Assembly: GCA_023630585.1 (NCBI GenBank)
Contig: CM042540.1
Location: forward strand, 24,893,769 to 24,957,768
Length of the DNA: 64,000 nucleotides
Direction of reading: 5' to 3'
Origin: Cranoglanis bouderius
Lineage: Eukaryota; Chordata; Actinopteri; Siluriformes; Cranoglanididae
Shown: positions 1-59,900 of the stretch, piece by piece
Numbering within the stretch: the stretch's first letter is position 1
How the letters are laid out: each line of letters opens with the position of its first letter
Program-made: the position numbers and the translations under genes
Notes under the pieces: model-generated
What the model was told of the DNA's origin: nothing
The model's input: only the letters and a program-made list of their open reading frames with translations
Database searches by the model: none

Positions 1-600
1 GTTGAACATAATTTCATTAGAAGTTGTCATAACTCAAAAAGATTGATGCAAACTGTTGCGTTAATTTTTTGTTGTTGAGCCTAAACATTTGTTTTTAGAG
101 TGTACATTGACAGAGGGAGAGGGAGAGGTGGGGAGAGAGGGAGAGAGGTGAGAGAGGGAGAGAGGTGAGAGAGGGGGAGGGGCTTCAGGCCGTGTGCACG
201 CAGGTGTGTGTGAGTTTTGACAGTTGGAGCCAGGCTCTGAACGTTCCGTCAATGTAAGTGAATTGGAGTTTTGAGGAATTTTCATCGTCCGCAAATACCG
301 GGAGTCCGATCAGTTTGGAAAAATAAAGCATGAGCAGTCTGATCAGCCTGAAGGACTGTGCTGAGTTTGGTGGAAGTAGCTTGAAAGCTGAAGGAGTTAT
401 AACAGTCAGAAAATTTTAATGGAAGTCAGTGGGAATTTTAGCCACTTTGAGTTTCGGGAACGGGAATTCCGTAATTCCGATCACTTAGAAAAGTCACAGC
501 AACACGAGTCAGAAGAGTCTGAAGGTGTCTGCCGAGGTTGGTGCATGGAGCTTGAAAGCTCTGGGAGGAGTAGCAATTTAATTTTTTTGGTCTCAGAAGA
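1..600. repeat. GA-rich tract and fish interspersed repeat upstream of dnm1
   Basis: Positions about 110-182 are a purine-rich (GGGAGAGA)-type tract. Positions about 300-600 hold two imperfect copies of a unit containing 'agcttgaaagct' (about 379-392 and 549-562), preceded each time by a 'gaccag/cagtctgaag'-like segment; this looks like an interspersed repeat with internal duplication. No exon is supported. The long open frames here come from low-complexity sequence. Confidence 0.5.
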
Positions 601-633
601 ATAATAATTATATATATTATTATCCAAGCCAAC

Positions 634-705
<72 letters not shown>
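634..705. repeat. (AAT)n microsatellite
   Basis: About 24 uninterrupted trinucleotide units. Followed at 729-746 by a T-run. The isoleucine-, tyrosine- and leucine-rich open frames across it are translations of the repeat. Confidence 0.95.
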
Positions 706-706
<1 letters not shown>

Positions 707-912
707 ATTTGCACAAACACTTTTTTCCTTTTTTTTTTTTTTTTTTAAAGTCCCACTCTCTTTAAAAAAAACTATTAGGCTGGAAACTTGCCCTAAATCA
801 TACAATTTTGTTAGGTCAGTTTTTGTTTATAGTGGTGTTGCTTTTATACAATAATTGTGAGGTAAATTGAAAACCCAATCTGGCAACCTTGACATCACAT
901 CAGCTCATGGTT

Positions 913-981
<69 letters not shown>
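913..981. repeat. (GT)n(GA)n compound microsatellite
   Basis: A (GT)10 run passes directly into about 25 (GA) units. It lies 200 bp upstream of the dnm1 start codon, so it is inside the proximal promoter or 5' UTR, where length variation could affect expression; that consequence is inferred. Confidence 0.95.
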
Positions 982-986
<5 letters not shown>

Positions 987-1089
987 CTTATGGAAAATGT
1001 GCCTGTCTGTGAAGGTGTCCACAAAAATCTGAATGAGCCGTTGGACAGCTTCTGTGCACTAGACATTTGGACATTTGGACATCACGGTG

Positions 1090-1182
1090 GCGTTAAAAAG
1101 GAGCCGATAAAAAGCGGCTCTATAGTGACTCGGCGCTGTTTCTCCCGTTCACTGTGGAGCAGAAGCTCAACCAGTAGTCAGA
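1090..1182 (+). promoter_or_regulatory. Putative dnm1 core promoter / 5' UTR
   Basis: The stretch just before the dnm1 start has higher GC and several CpGs than its surroundings, and includes a TATA-like 'gataaaaag' (about 1106-1114) flanked by the inverted arms 'agccg' and 'cggct'. No upstream coding exon is expected because the start codon is in the first coding exon of dynamins. The true transcription start cannot be read from sequence. Confidence 0.35.
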
Positions 1183-47868
<46,686 letters not shown>

Positions 47869-49135
47869 AACCCATCCTTCCTCTCCCTCTCTCTAATGCC
47901 TTTCCTCTGACCATGAGAATGTTGATGGGTGGACATGAAGGCCAGATAGATCCATATATATCTATCTGCTATGAAAATTTGTTTACACTACTTATTGTTA
48001 TTGTGTGATTTGATGCAGAGGAGATGTAGAGAGGTATTAGCAGGGATTACGGAAGTATGGAGGAACATCTCTATTTTCAAGATGAATGCCCAGTGTGGAG
48101 TTGTATCACAGTGTTAAGTTGACTACAGTGTTTTTTGTAATGAAGGTGCTGTGCAGTGTTTCTATGTTTACATAATAGATAATATCAATGTGTTCTGTAT
48201 TGAGCTGTCACTAAAGAAATGCCTGCAAACAGTTTGCCTTGTTTGTCAGATTACAAATATGGGTTACTGTACACATACTTTCATCCTCCATCTGAGGCAG
48301 AGCTAAATATTTGGTGGTGCTGAATGTTTCATTTATTATCAACTACATAAGTGTAATAATGCAGTGTGCAGGAGCTTTTGAAACTAGCAGCTCTGCTGTA
48401 TTAAAAGTAATACATCACTTGAAAATACTAATGATGCTAATAATGAATGAAAGCTAGTAGGAGTTAGTTAATATTATGCAATGAAATCATGCCACTTGAT
48501 TTCCTCTAGCCTTTTTTCTTATTAGCCATTATTTTTGGTGAATAATTCACATTTATATTGGAATATGTATTGTGCAATATGTCTGATGGAGTATGTTGTC
48601 CAAATTATAAGAGAATTATGCTGTCTTGCTTTAATTTAATGAAACTTGAGTGGAACAATTTCTGGAATAGGGTTTTGGATGGGAATGTGAATTAATCAGA
48701 TTAAATGAAAGAAAAATATCAAGTCAACCCTTACACAAATGTGAGAGTGAGTAAAATGATATTTCACACTATTTTTCAGTGTTATACACAGATTTGTATT
48801 GTGTTGGTGTATGTTTGTGATGCATCTCTGGGAATTCCTTCTGTTACTTTGTGTACACGTACAATAATTAGGTAGCTAATAACAAAGTGAAAGAAGTGAC
48901 TATGAACAGATGAGTGATATGTGTATATAATCTGAGTCATTCTATTTAAATGAATAATGTGAATGTGTTTGTGTGTTTGTGCCACATATGGCCTCCTGTA
49001 TCTTATTACCACTGGTCCAACCTGAGAAACTGGCCAGTTGTTTTGTGTTTTCATTAAACTGTGGAAGATGTTAACATGCATGTGTCTGTTCATCTAATGC
49101 AAGAAAATTCTTACAGCAATGTAGGGATCAGCGGA
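47869..49135 (+). other. dnm1 3' UTR / flank
   Basis: No further exon. An ATTAAA polyadenylation-type hexamer lies at about 49053 ('tttcattaaactg'). The UTR end cannot be fixed from sequence. Confidence 0.4.
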
Positions 49136-49139
49136 AACA

Positions 49140-51500
49140 TTTCTTCATTCATTCAGCTTCAGTAACTGGTCAGGATTGTGGTGAATCTGGACCCTATGTG
49201 TGATTGCAGGGCAAATAGCGAAAATGTACCACCATACCACCCTGAACCTTCTCTTTTTTATTTACTAACATGAGCTAATTTTATATAAGAAAAGCATTTT
49301 GTTCAACTGGAGTTTGTGTTATGTGCATTTCTGCCTTTTGTGGGCGCTGCAGAGTGACGTCTCTGCAAGATTTAAGGTTCAAAAGCAGTTCACTGTGCAC
49401 CAACAGCTCATGGGAGGTTTATCTGTTCAAATCAGAGGAACAGGAACTCCCAAATCAGCAATTAACAGTCTCACCAGCAAATGCAGAGCATATCTACACC
49501 CGTAAAACTACATGTCTTACTTTCAGCTTTGAAACCAGTAAAGAAAAACCTTTAGAAATGTTCATGACTGTTTTGCTAATTATGTCAGATGTCAAATAAT
49601 CAAATTTCTATGTCAAATAATCTTCTCTGACTTTCTTTAGACTGTGAGTAAGCCCAAACTGGAAGAACACCATACAATGTAGGTTCTTTACCCCAAACCA
49701 AGACTCCTGCATTTGTTTCATGTCTCCAGTCACTTGAAACCCAGAAAGTACACCCTACATCTGGTTCCAATGACATACTTGCACAATGAGGCACAGTTCT
49801 GTGCAAGATTAGCAAAATATGTTTCACCCCATGGGTTTTAGGGAGAAGGGGTTTCTGGAGTCTAAAGAAGAGCTCCTTAACATGCATTCACCTAAAACAG
49901 AGGACAATTAAATTAATCAAATTCTGTGTGCTGTTTCTGCATTTATGTTAAGTGTGTCAAAGTCATTGTGCGCACATTAGCTGCTAGTGATACTTATCAT
50001 TAGTGAGGGGAAGGAAGAAAGTCAAAAGCAGTGCAACAAAGAAACGTGAAAGCAAAGGTCCAAATAAAATGGCAGAGTTTTCACTTCATTACATGATGTA
50101 GTTTTCACTCAAAATGATCCACTTGCATTGATTTTTCTGCTTTCTCATATACCCATTAGACACCAATTCCTGTAATATCAGTATTTTATGACAGGTATAA
50201 TGTATAATGACAAACCTTTATTATTCTAAAATTTTATACCTAAGGTTACTTTTGGAAATTGTATTAAGAAGTGATCCTCTACAAATAGGCTCCTGTAAGT
50301 CTATGTCATGCTGATGCTCAGTTTCTTGTCTTTTGCATCATAATGGAGGTCATCCCCTTAGTCGTTAAGCCCTCGTTCATGGACAAGCATGTTCTTTTGT
50401 ACAGTCTCTTTGGCACTGACCCCCACTGTGCAAAAGCCTTAATGGTTGCTCAGGATTCGGCCTTTTTCTATTGGGCTAATTACTGTTTTATCTCTTCATG
50501 CCTACTATGACATGGAGGAACACGGTTATTGATTTAAACTCCGTCAAATTGTGCATATATGTGCATAAGACTATGAAGTACTTAATTATGTAAATACTTG
50601 TCATCTAGTTAAACATTAAATGACTCTACACGAGTAGATATTTTTTTCACCAAAGTCAGTTGGGAGAAACAAATGGTCTCCTTATTGGCTACAGTACATT
50701 TACACGGCACCCTACAATTTAAGAGCTGAGAAAAGAAAGTGAAGATGTTCAATTCTTCACTGATTCCTGGCAAGAACAGGCAGGAGTTATTCAAGCTGAG
50801 GCCCAAGTGAGCAAACAGGCTCAGATCAGTCTCTTCCCTCCAGAACATCACTATTTGTGATTGCAAGCTGTAGCCTATGATACTACTTCAAATTTAGATT
50901 CTTTAAAATATCTACATGCAAAACAAAAGTTCATATGGCTACATGACATTATTCACATGTTTTTGATAAATTACTGTTGCATCTATGCTATAGATAAGAG
51001 AGCATTAGTTTCATATAAGATGCAAACATGCTACTCAAAGTATAAAAAGTACAGTTAAACAATTACACAGCTATCTTTCCTCAGAACATGGTGAAAAGAT
51101 AATGTTACACTGATGCTCACTTTGAATGTTAATCATAATTAATCATATATTTAATTTTATTTAATTTAAATATATTATCAACCAATCATATGGTTACTTT
51201 CCTACCTATTTATTGCAAGTGAGTTAATATAAACTCATGGTTCTCAATGTGGGGTACAGGGACCACCAGGCGTCCATAAGACATAGCCATAGGGTCCATG
51301 ATTTTTTATTTATTTTATTTTTATTTTGTTACAGAACCCTGCTGACAAAACAACAACAATAAACTGTAGTGGTCCCTGTGGGTCTCTACTGGTAATTTGC
51401 TGCCTTCTGGTGGCATGTTATGTCTAGTGGATACCATTAAGAACCAGTAATGGTAATGGTTTTAATGGTTAGCTGATGGTTTGTAATGGTATTTGTAGTG
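49140..51500. other. Intergenic region
   Basis: Starts with a short V-SINE-like fragment (about 49140-49255). The rest is AT-rich with no exon, RNA gene or repeat family I can support. Confidence 0.4.
51400..51414 (-). promoter_or_regulatory. CTCF-like motif (reverse)
   Basis: CTGCCTTCTGGTGGC is the complement of GCCACCAGAAGGCAG, one mismatch from the CTCF core CCASYAGRKGGCRS. Located in the dnm1/C2-gene intergenic region. Confidence 0.35.
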
Positions 51501-51514
51501 GAAACCATTAGAAT

Positions 51515-51825
51515 TTCTGTCATCCATCCATCTATTTTCTATACCACTTATCCTTACTGGGTCGTGGGGAACCTGGAGCCTATCCCAGGGAGCATGGGGC
51601 ACAGAAAGGGAACACCCTGGACAGGGTGCCAGTCCGTCACAGGACTTTGAATATGCCAATCAGCCTACAATGCATGTCTTTGGACTGGGGGAGGAAACTG
51701 GAATACCCGGAGGAAACCCCAGAAACACGGGGAGAACATACAAACACCTGGCCACAGCAGGAATCGAACCCTCAACATGTGAGGCAAACATGCTAACCGC
51801 TAAGCCACCGTACCCCCGAATTTCT
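51515..51825 (-). repeat. V-SINE-like element with tRNA head, reverse orientation
   Basis: The complement starts with GGTGGCTTAGCGGTTAGCAT (A box) and GAGGGTTCGATTCC (B box), then the shared body ('ggactgggggaggaaactgg', 'acagggtgccagtccgtcac'). Confidence 0.8.
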
Positions 51826-52284
51826 GCGATGGTTTCTATTATTTGTTTCAGCAGGGAAGTGAAAATCACAACCCATCATTCTCAGAGTTATTGTTTTTAT
51901 TACTGAGTTTATTATGGAGTGTTATTAACCTTATAAAATGCATAATGACAATTTAAAAAAAAAAGGTACTGTGAGTGAAATGTTCAGGAATAAAAAGCTG
52001 TATGGCTCCACTACAGCTTATATATTAGTGTCCACATTTAAATTTTGAGGGGGTCCTTGTAATTATTTTACAGTTAAAAGGGCAGCAAAAAGTTTGAGAA
52101 TTCCTGATATAAACATAGAAATAAGAAATAACATCTTACAGTGAAGGCTGCATTTCTGCTAACACCCTACACTGGCTAGACTCCAAACTGTATACTGTCT
52201 TACTAACCAGCATGCCAAAATGGTAGTCTAAATGTTACCTCTGGTGACTGATAAAATAGCTGATAGTATTTTGGCATACTGTTT

Positions 52285-52467
52285 AGTAGGATAGCGCGCG
52301 ATGTTGGACGTAGCCAGCGGTTTTAAAATGCAGCGCTCGGATTGGTTGTCAGCGTGCTCGCGCTCTGACAATGCGGGGCGTCCGGGGTTTGAATGTGAGA
52401 GGCGGCTCCTGTGAACTTCCAGCGTTTGACAACAACAGGACGCGTGAATGCTGTCGGTACTGCAGAG
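52285..52467 (+). promoter_or_regulatory. CpG-rich putative promoter of the C2-domain gene
   Basis: CpG density rises sharply in this segment (gcgcgcg at 52294-52300, several CG pairs to 52460). An inverted CCAAT box (ATTGG, 52341-52345) and a TTTAAAA word (52322-52328) precede the start codon by about 125-145 bp. Confidence 0.5.
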
Positions 52468-52514
52468 ATGGAGAACCGCAGAACACGCAGGCAATCCGCA
52501 CACTTGGATAAAAG
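52468..52514 (+). CDS. C2 gene exon 1
   Basis: ATG in 'cagagATGG', 15 codons plus two bases, very basic (MENRRTRRQSAHLDK). Donor gtgagt. Located directly downstream of the CpG-rich segment. Confidence 0.55.
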
Positions 52515-55500
52515 GTGAGTGTAGATACCAGAGGAGTTTTTTTTTTTTTTTTTAGACGGAATTCGTTTAGCAAAGAAAACACGCATTTCTGTTAAGGCAT
52601 GAGCGCCATGAGCATCAAGAAAATGATTCTTAGTTTTCCAGAATCTTCCTTCAATAAATCTCAGAGGTTTTATTAAGCTAATGGCATTTCAATTACAGGT
52701 GTGAAATAATACTAAAACATTGAAAGCTACCGTTATTTGGCTGCTCTGTTACTCCACCCATGCAGGCTGGATATATGGCTCTAACTGTAAACTGCAAAAA
52801 AGTTGCCTATGGCTAAACCTGCCATCTTTACATTTCTATACAATATGTGTGACAGGGTCTTTGGAGTTTATAATGTAATTTTTTTGACCATGTGAAAGTT
52901 TTTCTTTTTTTAACTGTATATCTTAATCAGATAAAATATATCCATGTTAACAGCTACTCAGAGGGCTACAGTGATAAACATATTTTCTGTGTCTGTCTTG
53001 CTTATTTATAATGGCTTGTACAAAAGCCTTGAAGAAAAAGTCCACCCTGAAACACCTTATATAAGTTTATATTAAGATGTTTTTGATGTTTCTGGTGCAG
53101 ACTTGTTTGTTTGTGCTGTAATTTGTTTATTCCTGTGAGAAGTTCTCTGATGAAGGCTCTCTGCCATGCTGATGTGACAGGCGGACACTGTTATCAATAG
53201 CACAGTTAGTGATGTTTAATAACGATAACAATTTCAAACACAAAGTGTAAGAGACCGGTTTCACTGTTAGCTTCTAAAAACAAAAGCAAAACCTTATTTT
53301 CTGACTCACCATCTTTCAGTGACATTACTAACTATTACTATTATTACTACTAATGCCAGTGTAGATATAGTGGAAACGTCAAGAACAAATCCATGTGTAT
53401 ACAGATTAACTCATTTAATGGTAAGAAGGGCTACTTTGTTTACTTCTGATGCTGTGTGCATAGTGATTAGAGACATGTGATGCAAAACAATTTTGTGCAA
53501 TTTCACCAATTCAAGTAGTTTTCTGCAAAGAAAGCACAAATAAACCCTCAAGTTGCATAGCAATTTTTAAAAAAGCTGCAGAAAAATTTAGCATTTTTGG
53601 CCATAACAATCACAAAAAACTCTGCCAAATCCTGTACGGACTGTATAGTTAACTTCAAAAATTCATGCAACATTTTGGACAGACAATAGCAGACAATAGT
53701 GAGTAGCGTTAGCAGCAAGCTAGCCAGTGGACAATAGCGAGTAGCTTAGCAACAAGCTAGCTGGCTAAAATTACTGATAACTCTAATGTTGGTGATTACT
53801 TTCTAACAGAGATTAGTATGATCAATGTTATAGATTTAACCAAGTACCATGTCTGTATATTGATTAATCTAAAACCAATACGGCTATAAACTCATTTGAA
53901 TGTAGAGAATGGGGACTTTACACGGTTCACAGTGTGTGCCATGTTGATTTGACATCACTCCTTAAACAGGGAAGGAACTGGTAGTTGAGAAGTCTACCCT
54001 AAGTTGACAAGTTGGAATTTCAAGTTGAGGGGGCTTTTACTTCGCCTTGAGCGCAGCATAATGCAGCAAATCCCACTGCCGTCTCTATCAGCAGGTAGAC
54101 AAATAGCATTGTGGTTGTTGTAGGAAACCTGAAAATAGACTAAAGAATGTTTAAACTAAACTCAGAATTACATTACAAAGTAAATCTTGGACATTACTGA
54201 ATATCACACGTTAATTATAATGATTAATGTATGCAGTTGTTCAGGGGAGATATATCTAGCTGCAGACCCGCAGTGCCAGCAGTTTCAGGACAGCAGCGCC
54301 AGGCCGGCAGTCACCGGGCAGAAGTGAGGGTGATTTATCTTGTTTAATGTTGATGGATACAAACACAATAGTTCTTTGTTAGTTCATATTGCATGAACTA
54401 ATGAGAACATATAGAACTTTTTAATTTTTAAAATATATTAATAAATGTTGAAATTAACATTAACCAAGAATAACTATTGATGTAAAAAGTATTGCTTATT
54501 GTTATCCATTTTAACCAATGTAGTTATTGATCCCACGTGCTGAAGTGTCCTTGGGCAAGACACTGAACCCCAAGTTGCTCCTGATGGCAGGCAAGTGCCT
54601 TGCGTGGTAGCTCTGCTGCCACTGGTGTGTGCGTGAATGAGAAACAGTGTAAAGCACTTTGTAGAACCGCGAAGGTTTAAAGGCACTATATAAGTGCAGA
54701 CCATTTACCATATACCAGTGTGTCTGTATTTGACACATACGCCATTGCTGTGTCTAAATTTAACACATACCTCACTGCTGCTGGACATAGCCTGTTCTCC
54801 ACTTGGAAGTGCTTCCTGGAGAGTTTCTAAAATATACATTTTTCAGTTGATTGAGAACTGGTGGGGAGGGGGTGCAATGTGGGCTGGAGGGCATTGAGGA
54901 GATACTTTTCAGAGAATAAGTCCACTATCTCCTTATGATTGGAAGCTCACAACTGAAGACAGAAAGAGAAATCTTTAAATATCAACTTCTACAACAGCAT
55001 GAAGGCCAATTACTTGAAGTCTTTTACATCTTACAGATGCAAAATCAAAGGGTGCTCCAAAGGCAACGTGTAGAGCATACTGAAAAACAACAAAATTCAA
55101 GAAAAAACGTAAATGCATAGTTTAAAAAAAAAGTACTATGCAAACATGCGTTTACAGTATCATACATGTCAGGTTAAGCATGTTCCATTCTCTCCCAGTT
55201 GAGCTACAGAGCTCTCTGTATTGGTAGAGATAGAGCAAGATTGATGGTAATGCCAATGTTTTGGGTTCCCAGGAAACACATAAATTAATGCAGTCAGTGC
55301 ATTGTAAGTTGCTTTAAATAAAAGTCTCTGCCAGTTGAATAAATATAAAAGCTTGTGTCCTTGTTCTTTATTTTAACAAGTACTTAAAAAGCACACCAAT
55401 CATTGGTTTATTTATATCAAAACATGATTTGCCTCACCATCAACATGAAGACTCCACAGTCCACACAGCCAATCTGAATCTGTGCAATAACTCCGCCCAC

Positions 55501-56825
55501 ACTTGCGCCCGGTGACTGCCAGCCTGGCACCGCTGTCCTGAATCTGCTGGCGCTGCGGGTCTGCAGCTAGATACTATTGGTTCAGTGTGGAGTTTTCCTT
55601 TAACATTGTAGCTTACTGGCCACAAAATTTAGTATCCAGTCAGCATTTTTACTAGCCAAAACATACCAAGCAAATGTAATGTTATTTGGTGTTTTTTGGC
55701 ATTTTATTAACTTTTTTTTTAGACTTATGTAATAAATGATTAACTTTCCATCACATTGGTCATTTGGCTGAGCTGAGCAGTTCCATGAGGTTACCTAATT
55801 ACCTCATGTTTACTTATTGATTCATTAACCTTTTTACCCACATTTTGCTGGTGGTTGGGTCTTGATGTCAAAACCTTCTTGCACAATGGTTCCATCTATT
55901 TTCACAATGCTTTCAGCAGTAAATAGCTACAAAAGATATGAGAAAGTTGTATCTATATAGTAATAGTGATAAATTATGCCACTTCTCTCAGATATCTTGG
56001 GTATTGTCAGTACTTTTATAACATTAATTGATTAAATTATTACTCATGATAGAGCTTTGTCTTCTTTTCTGTGGTTTATGGTTGTATCAGTTAATTCAAG
56101 TACCTTTTGTTAAAACAATTTAAAAAATATATGTTTGCCGGACCACCATTAAACAGTACAAGACACAGTTAATGAAATTCTGTAAAGTGAAGATGACTAT
56201 GTATTTCTTAGTATCAAAATAATGAATAACTGTTTTTAACAGAGGCCAAAAATTGGAATTTCCGCCTGTTTTGGGCTGCCCGTGTTCAGCATTGAATTTA
56301 TTTGTGATGTCTCACTCCACAGTAGTGGGTAATAGCTCATATGAAATTAGATACTCAGGGCTTAAGAATTTGCAGTATTTCACAAGTATTTCTTTTTTTT
56401 ACCTAACCTACTAGGTTTAAATGTTATACTTTTATTGTGGCAGTTGTACAGTGTTTTTACTATCAACAAAGCTTTAGTTGTGCTGTCTGTTTTATCTCTG
56501 TATCATTGTTATTGTGGAGAGGTGTGAATTGTTTGCACAGCAGGGGGCTCACACACCTACCATTTTCCATCACCCTGCTCACCAGCAGCTAAACACAGAG
56601 TCATGATACTCTACACACAGAAACTCAACAGTGTCCTGACTAATCTTATAACAGACTCGCGGTGTAACGCCATCAGAATGGAACACCAGAGCACTGCGAG
56701 GAAAGGTTAATGGCTTATTGAGAAGTAAACAGTAAAACAACTGATACTGCATTATAGGTTATATGATTACATGACCATGCTATAACAGTTAAAAAGCGCT
56801 CCTTTTTCATTGGCTTTCAAATGAC

Positions 56826-56912
<87 letters not shown>

Positions 56913-59900
56913 ATATTCTGAGAATCAAATTGAATTGTTAATTGTGAAGCCAGTATTGTGATTTGAATCGAATCATGACCAGAATGCATCGTTACACCCC
57001 TAGCACTTTTGTAAGAAAATCAGCTGGTAGTTTGTTCCAGTTCTTCTGTTTCTGTAAAAGTCAGGACAGACTTGATGTTTTTATCAGAAATGTGCTCTCT
57101 TATTTAATGTGGTCCATTATGTAACAAACCACAAAAATGCCTCTGTAACATTAGATTGTTTTTTGGGAAACAAAAGAATGTTTGGAAATCTACCTGTACA
57201 TGTATTAGTATGTGTAGGAGACGTGATTTTATTCTAATCTTGATGATTATCTCACCCAAGACACTTTATCAGATCTGAAAATTGAAGCTTCTTTCCCTTG
57301 GAACTGGTGATGAAATGCCTTCAAGATAATAAGAATTCCAGATTCCTAGATGCACTAGCACAGGACATATACTGAGTATACTAAGGCAATAGATCCAGTG
57401 ACGTGTGACAAACACTCTGTGGTCTGATCATTCAAAAAGATCTCACACTGAGCTGTCAAGAGCTTTCATTTAGCTACAAGAGATCCGTTCAGTTAGACCC
57501 AGATGGTGCAGCAACATTGTATTGTTAAATAAGGTGTTGTTATGGGTTTTCAAATTCAAGTACACTTGCACTTTGTACAGGATTACAGTAAATAACTAAA
57601 CAGAAATTGGTGTTTTGATTTTACACATTATATCCCTCTTTCTGTATTAAGCCAATTTGTCCAGACTCCACTGTGTGGAGTCATATGTGCTAATTTGTGA
57701 AGCAGCTTATCTTTTTCATTCCTTAATGGATTCAGCATTTTTTCTGCTGCATGTAGTGTATGTGTAATTACTACAAGCAATGATTGACCTGTTTCCCTGT
57801 AGTGAGAAAATAAAGAAATCACATTTGTTCTACTCTCTTATAATGGCTGTGTAAGGGCACTTGTTGTAGTTAAGAAACATATTTTTATACAAAAAGGTGT
57901 ATTAAGATCTAAATATGTATAATCCATCCTCTCAAATGTGTGGTTTTTTTTTGCCAATGTAATTGTGTGGATCTGATGAGTCATGATTATCATTATAAAA
58001 ATGTTATAAGTTATAGAACGATACATATCCAGTTGCACATTCTGTGCCTCTGACTGCTTGCCATCATTGGGTGGGATGGCATTAACTTTGATTCGGTTAA
58101 GGAGGATTAAACATCTTCCCCTTCATAAAGCCCTCGCTTGATTGGCTCAGTGCAATGGCACAACACAACCATCATGCACTGAATGAGAGTGTCAGAACTC
58201 TTCACTGAAATTAATAGCTTTATTGTTAGTGTGAAGATTTTAGAAGTAGTTTTAAATTTGCATTATTATTGATTATTCCAACTGCCCTTACACCTCCATT
58301 ATACATTGATTGTTGAGTAAACTGATTTTGTTTAATTTCTCAGTATGGAGAGAAACGTATCAAAATTCTTGTCTGTGATAACCACATATGGACAGAGATC
58401 AGCTTGAAACTTGGTGGCATGCTCCTTTAAGCAGAAAGTAACTGTGATATAATAAGACCTGACTGATTTTGGTTCTTCTTCTAGGAGGAGCACCTTTAAA
58501 GAGCCATGCTGGCTCCAGGAGCCAGATTCATTAGTAAAAAGGCCATACAGAGAGAGGAGGGAAATCACTGGAAATCCAGACAGCATGGAGAGGAAAGCTT
58601 CAGCAAGATATATACGACACAGGAGGGTACTAGCTCCCTCACAACAGTCAAAGTATGCCTTTCACTACCTTTCTTTCAAAACAAAAATACTTTTAAATGC
58701 AACTCATACATGTACTTTCAGTGACTTTTATTAGTCAAGCACTTAATTCTTAGCAGGGCACACTCTAAGGTCACACTCTACACATACTGTTATATTCAGA
58801 TAAATTTAAAGTTTGCAGCCAAGTCAAAACATTGTTTCACTGTAATTTTCAGTTCCATCAATCATCTAATCATCCTTAAAGAAGCATTAATTTTGTCTTG
58901 GCTACCAGCAAAACTTGCTGTTACAAATTGTGCACTATGACCTAATACTAAGCCAGAACAATATTTGACCTTATTTATGTGCATACATGTATGAACTTGA
59001 GAGGTTCACTCTTAAGGTTAAATTGCTCTTTTGTGGTGCATGAAGGGACAAGCTAGTTCAAGAAATTTGTTTGATTTTGTTTGGAAAATCTAGGATTTTT
59101 TTTTGTATTTTTCAGTGAACAATTATATACAATAAAATGGTCTAGAATAGTATATAACTAAATGATACACTTTTCACTTGAACTTCATACCCCTATATGG
59201 GCCTTCCCCAAACTGTTGCCACAAAGTTGGAAGCACACAATTGTATAGTTTCCCTCCACTGGAACTAAGGGGTCAAGTCCAAACCTATTCCAGCATGACA
59301 ATGCCCCGTGCACATAGCTAGGTTTTTTTTTAGCATGGTTTGCCAAGGTCGGAGTGGAAGAAGTTGAGTGGCCTGCGCAGAGCTCTGACCTCAACCCCAC
59401 TGATAATTTCTGGAATGAATTGGAATGCTGACTACACATCAGGCCTCCTCACCTGACATCAGTGCCTGACTTCACTAATGCTCTTGTGACAGAATGAGCA
59501 CAAATCCCCACAGCCACATTTCAAAATCTAGTGGAAAGCCTTTCCAGAACCGTGGATGTTATTATAACAGCAAAGTGGGGACTAAATCTGGAATGGCATG
59601 TTTAACAAGCACATATGGGTGTGATTGGTCAGGTGTTCACATACCTTTGGCCATATAGTTTATGTGATTTGAGAAATATATTGAATTCTTCCCCTTTACC
59701 CTCTCAAAGACCCTCTCAGTTGAAACTACAGATGACTCGTGAGTTGTCTTTTAAGGAAAAGGGGCAGAGCTGAGCAGTTCTGTTTCAGATTGGGTTGGAG
59801 ATAACTTCCAGGGTGTACATTTTTAAACAGATGATTGAAATAAAGAAAGTGGCCAGATCCATTGCACATTCATATTATGCATTTTTTTTTCCCTAAGGTA

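Noticed and set aside
438..720. Open frames rich in Ile, Tyr or Leu on the minus strand
   Set aside because: They are translations of the (AAT)n microsatellite.
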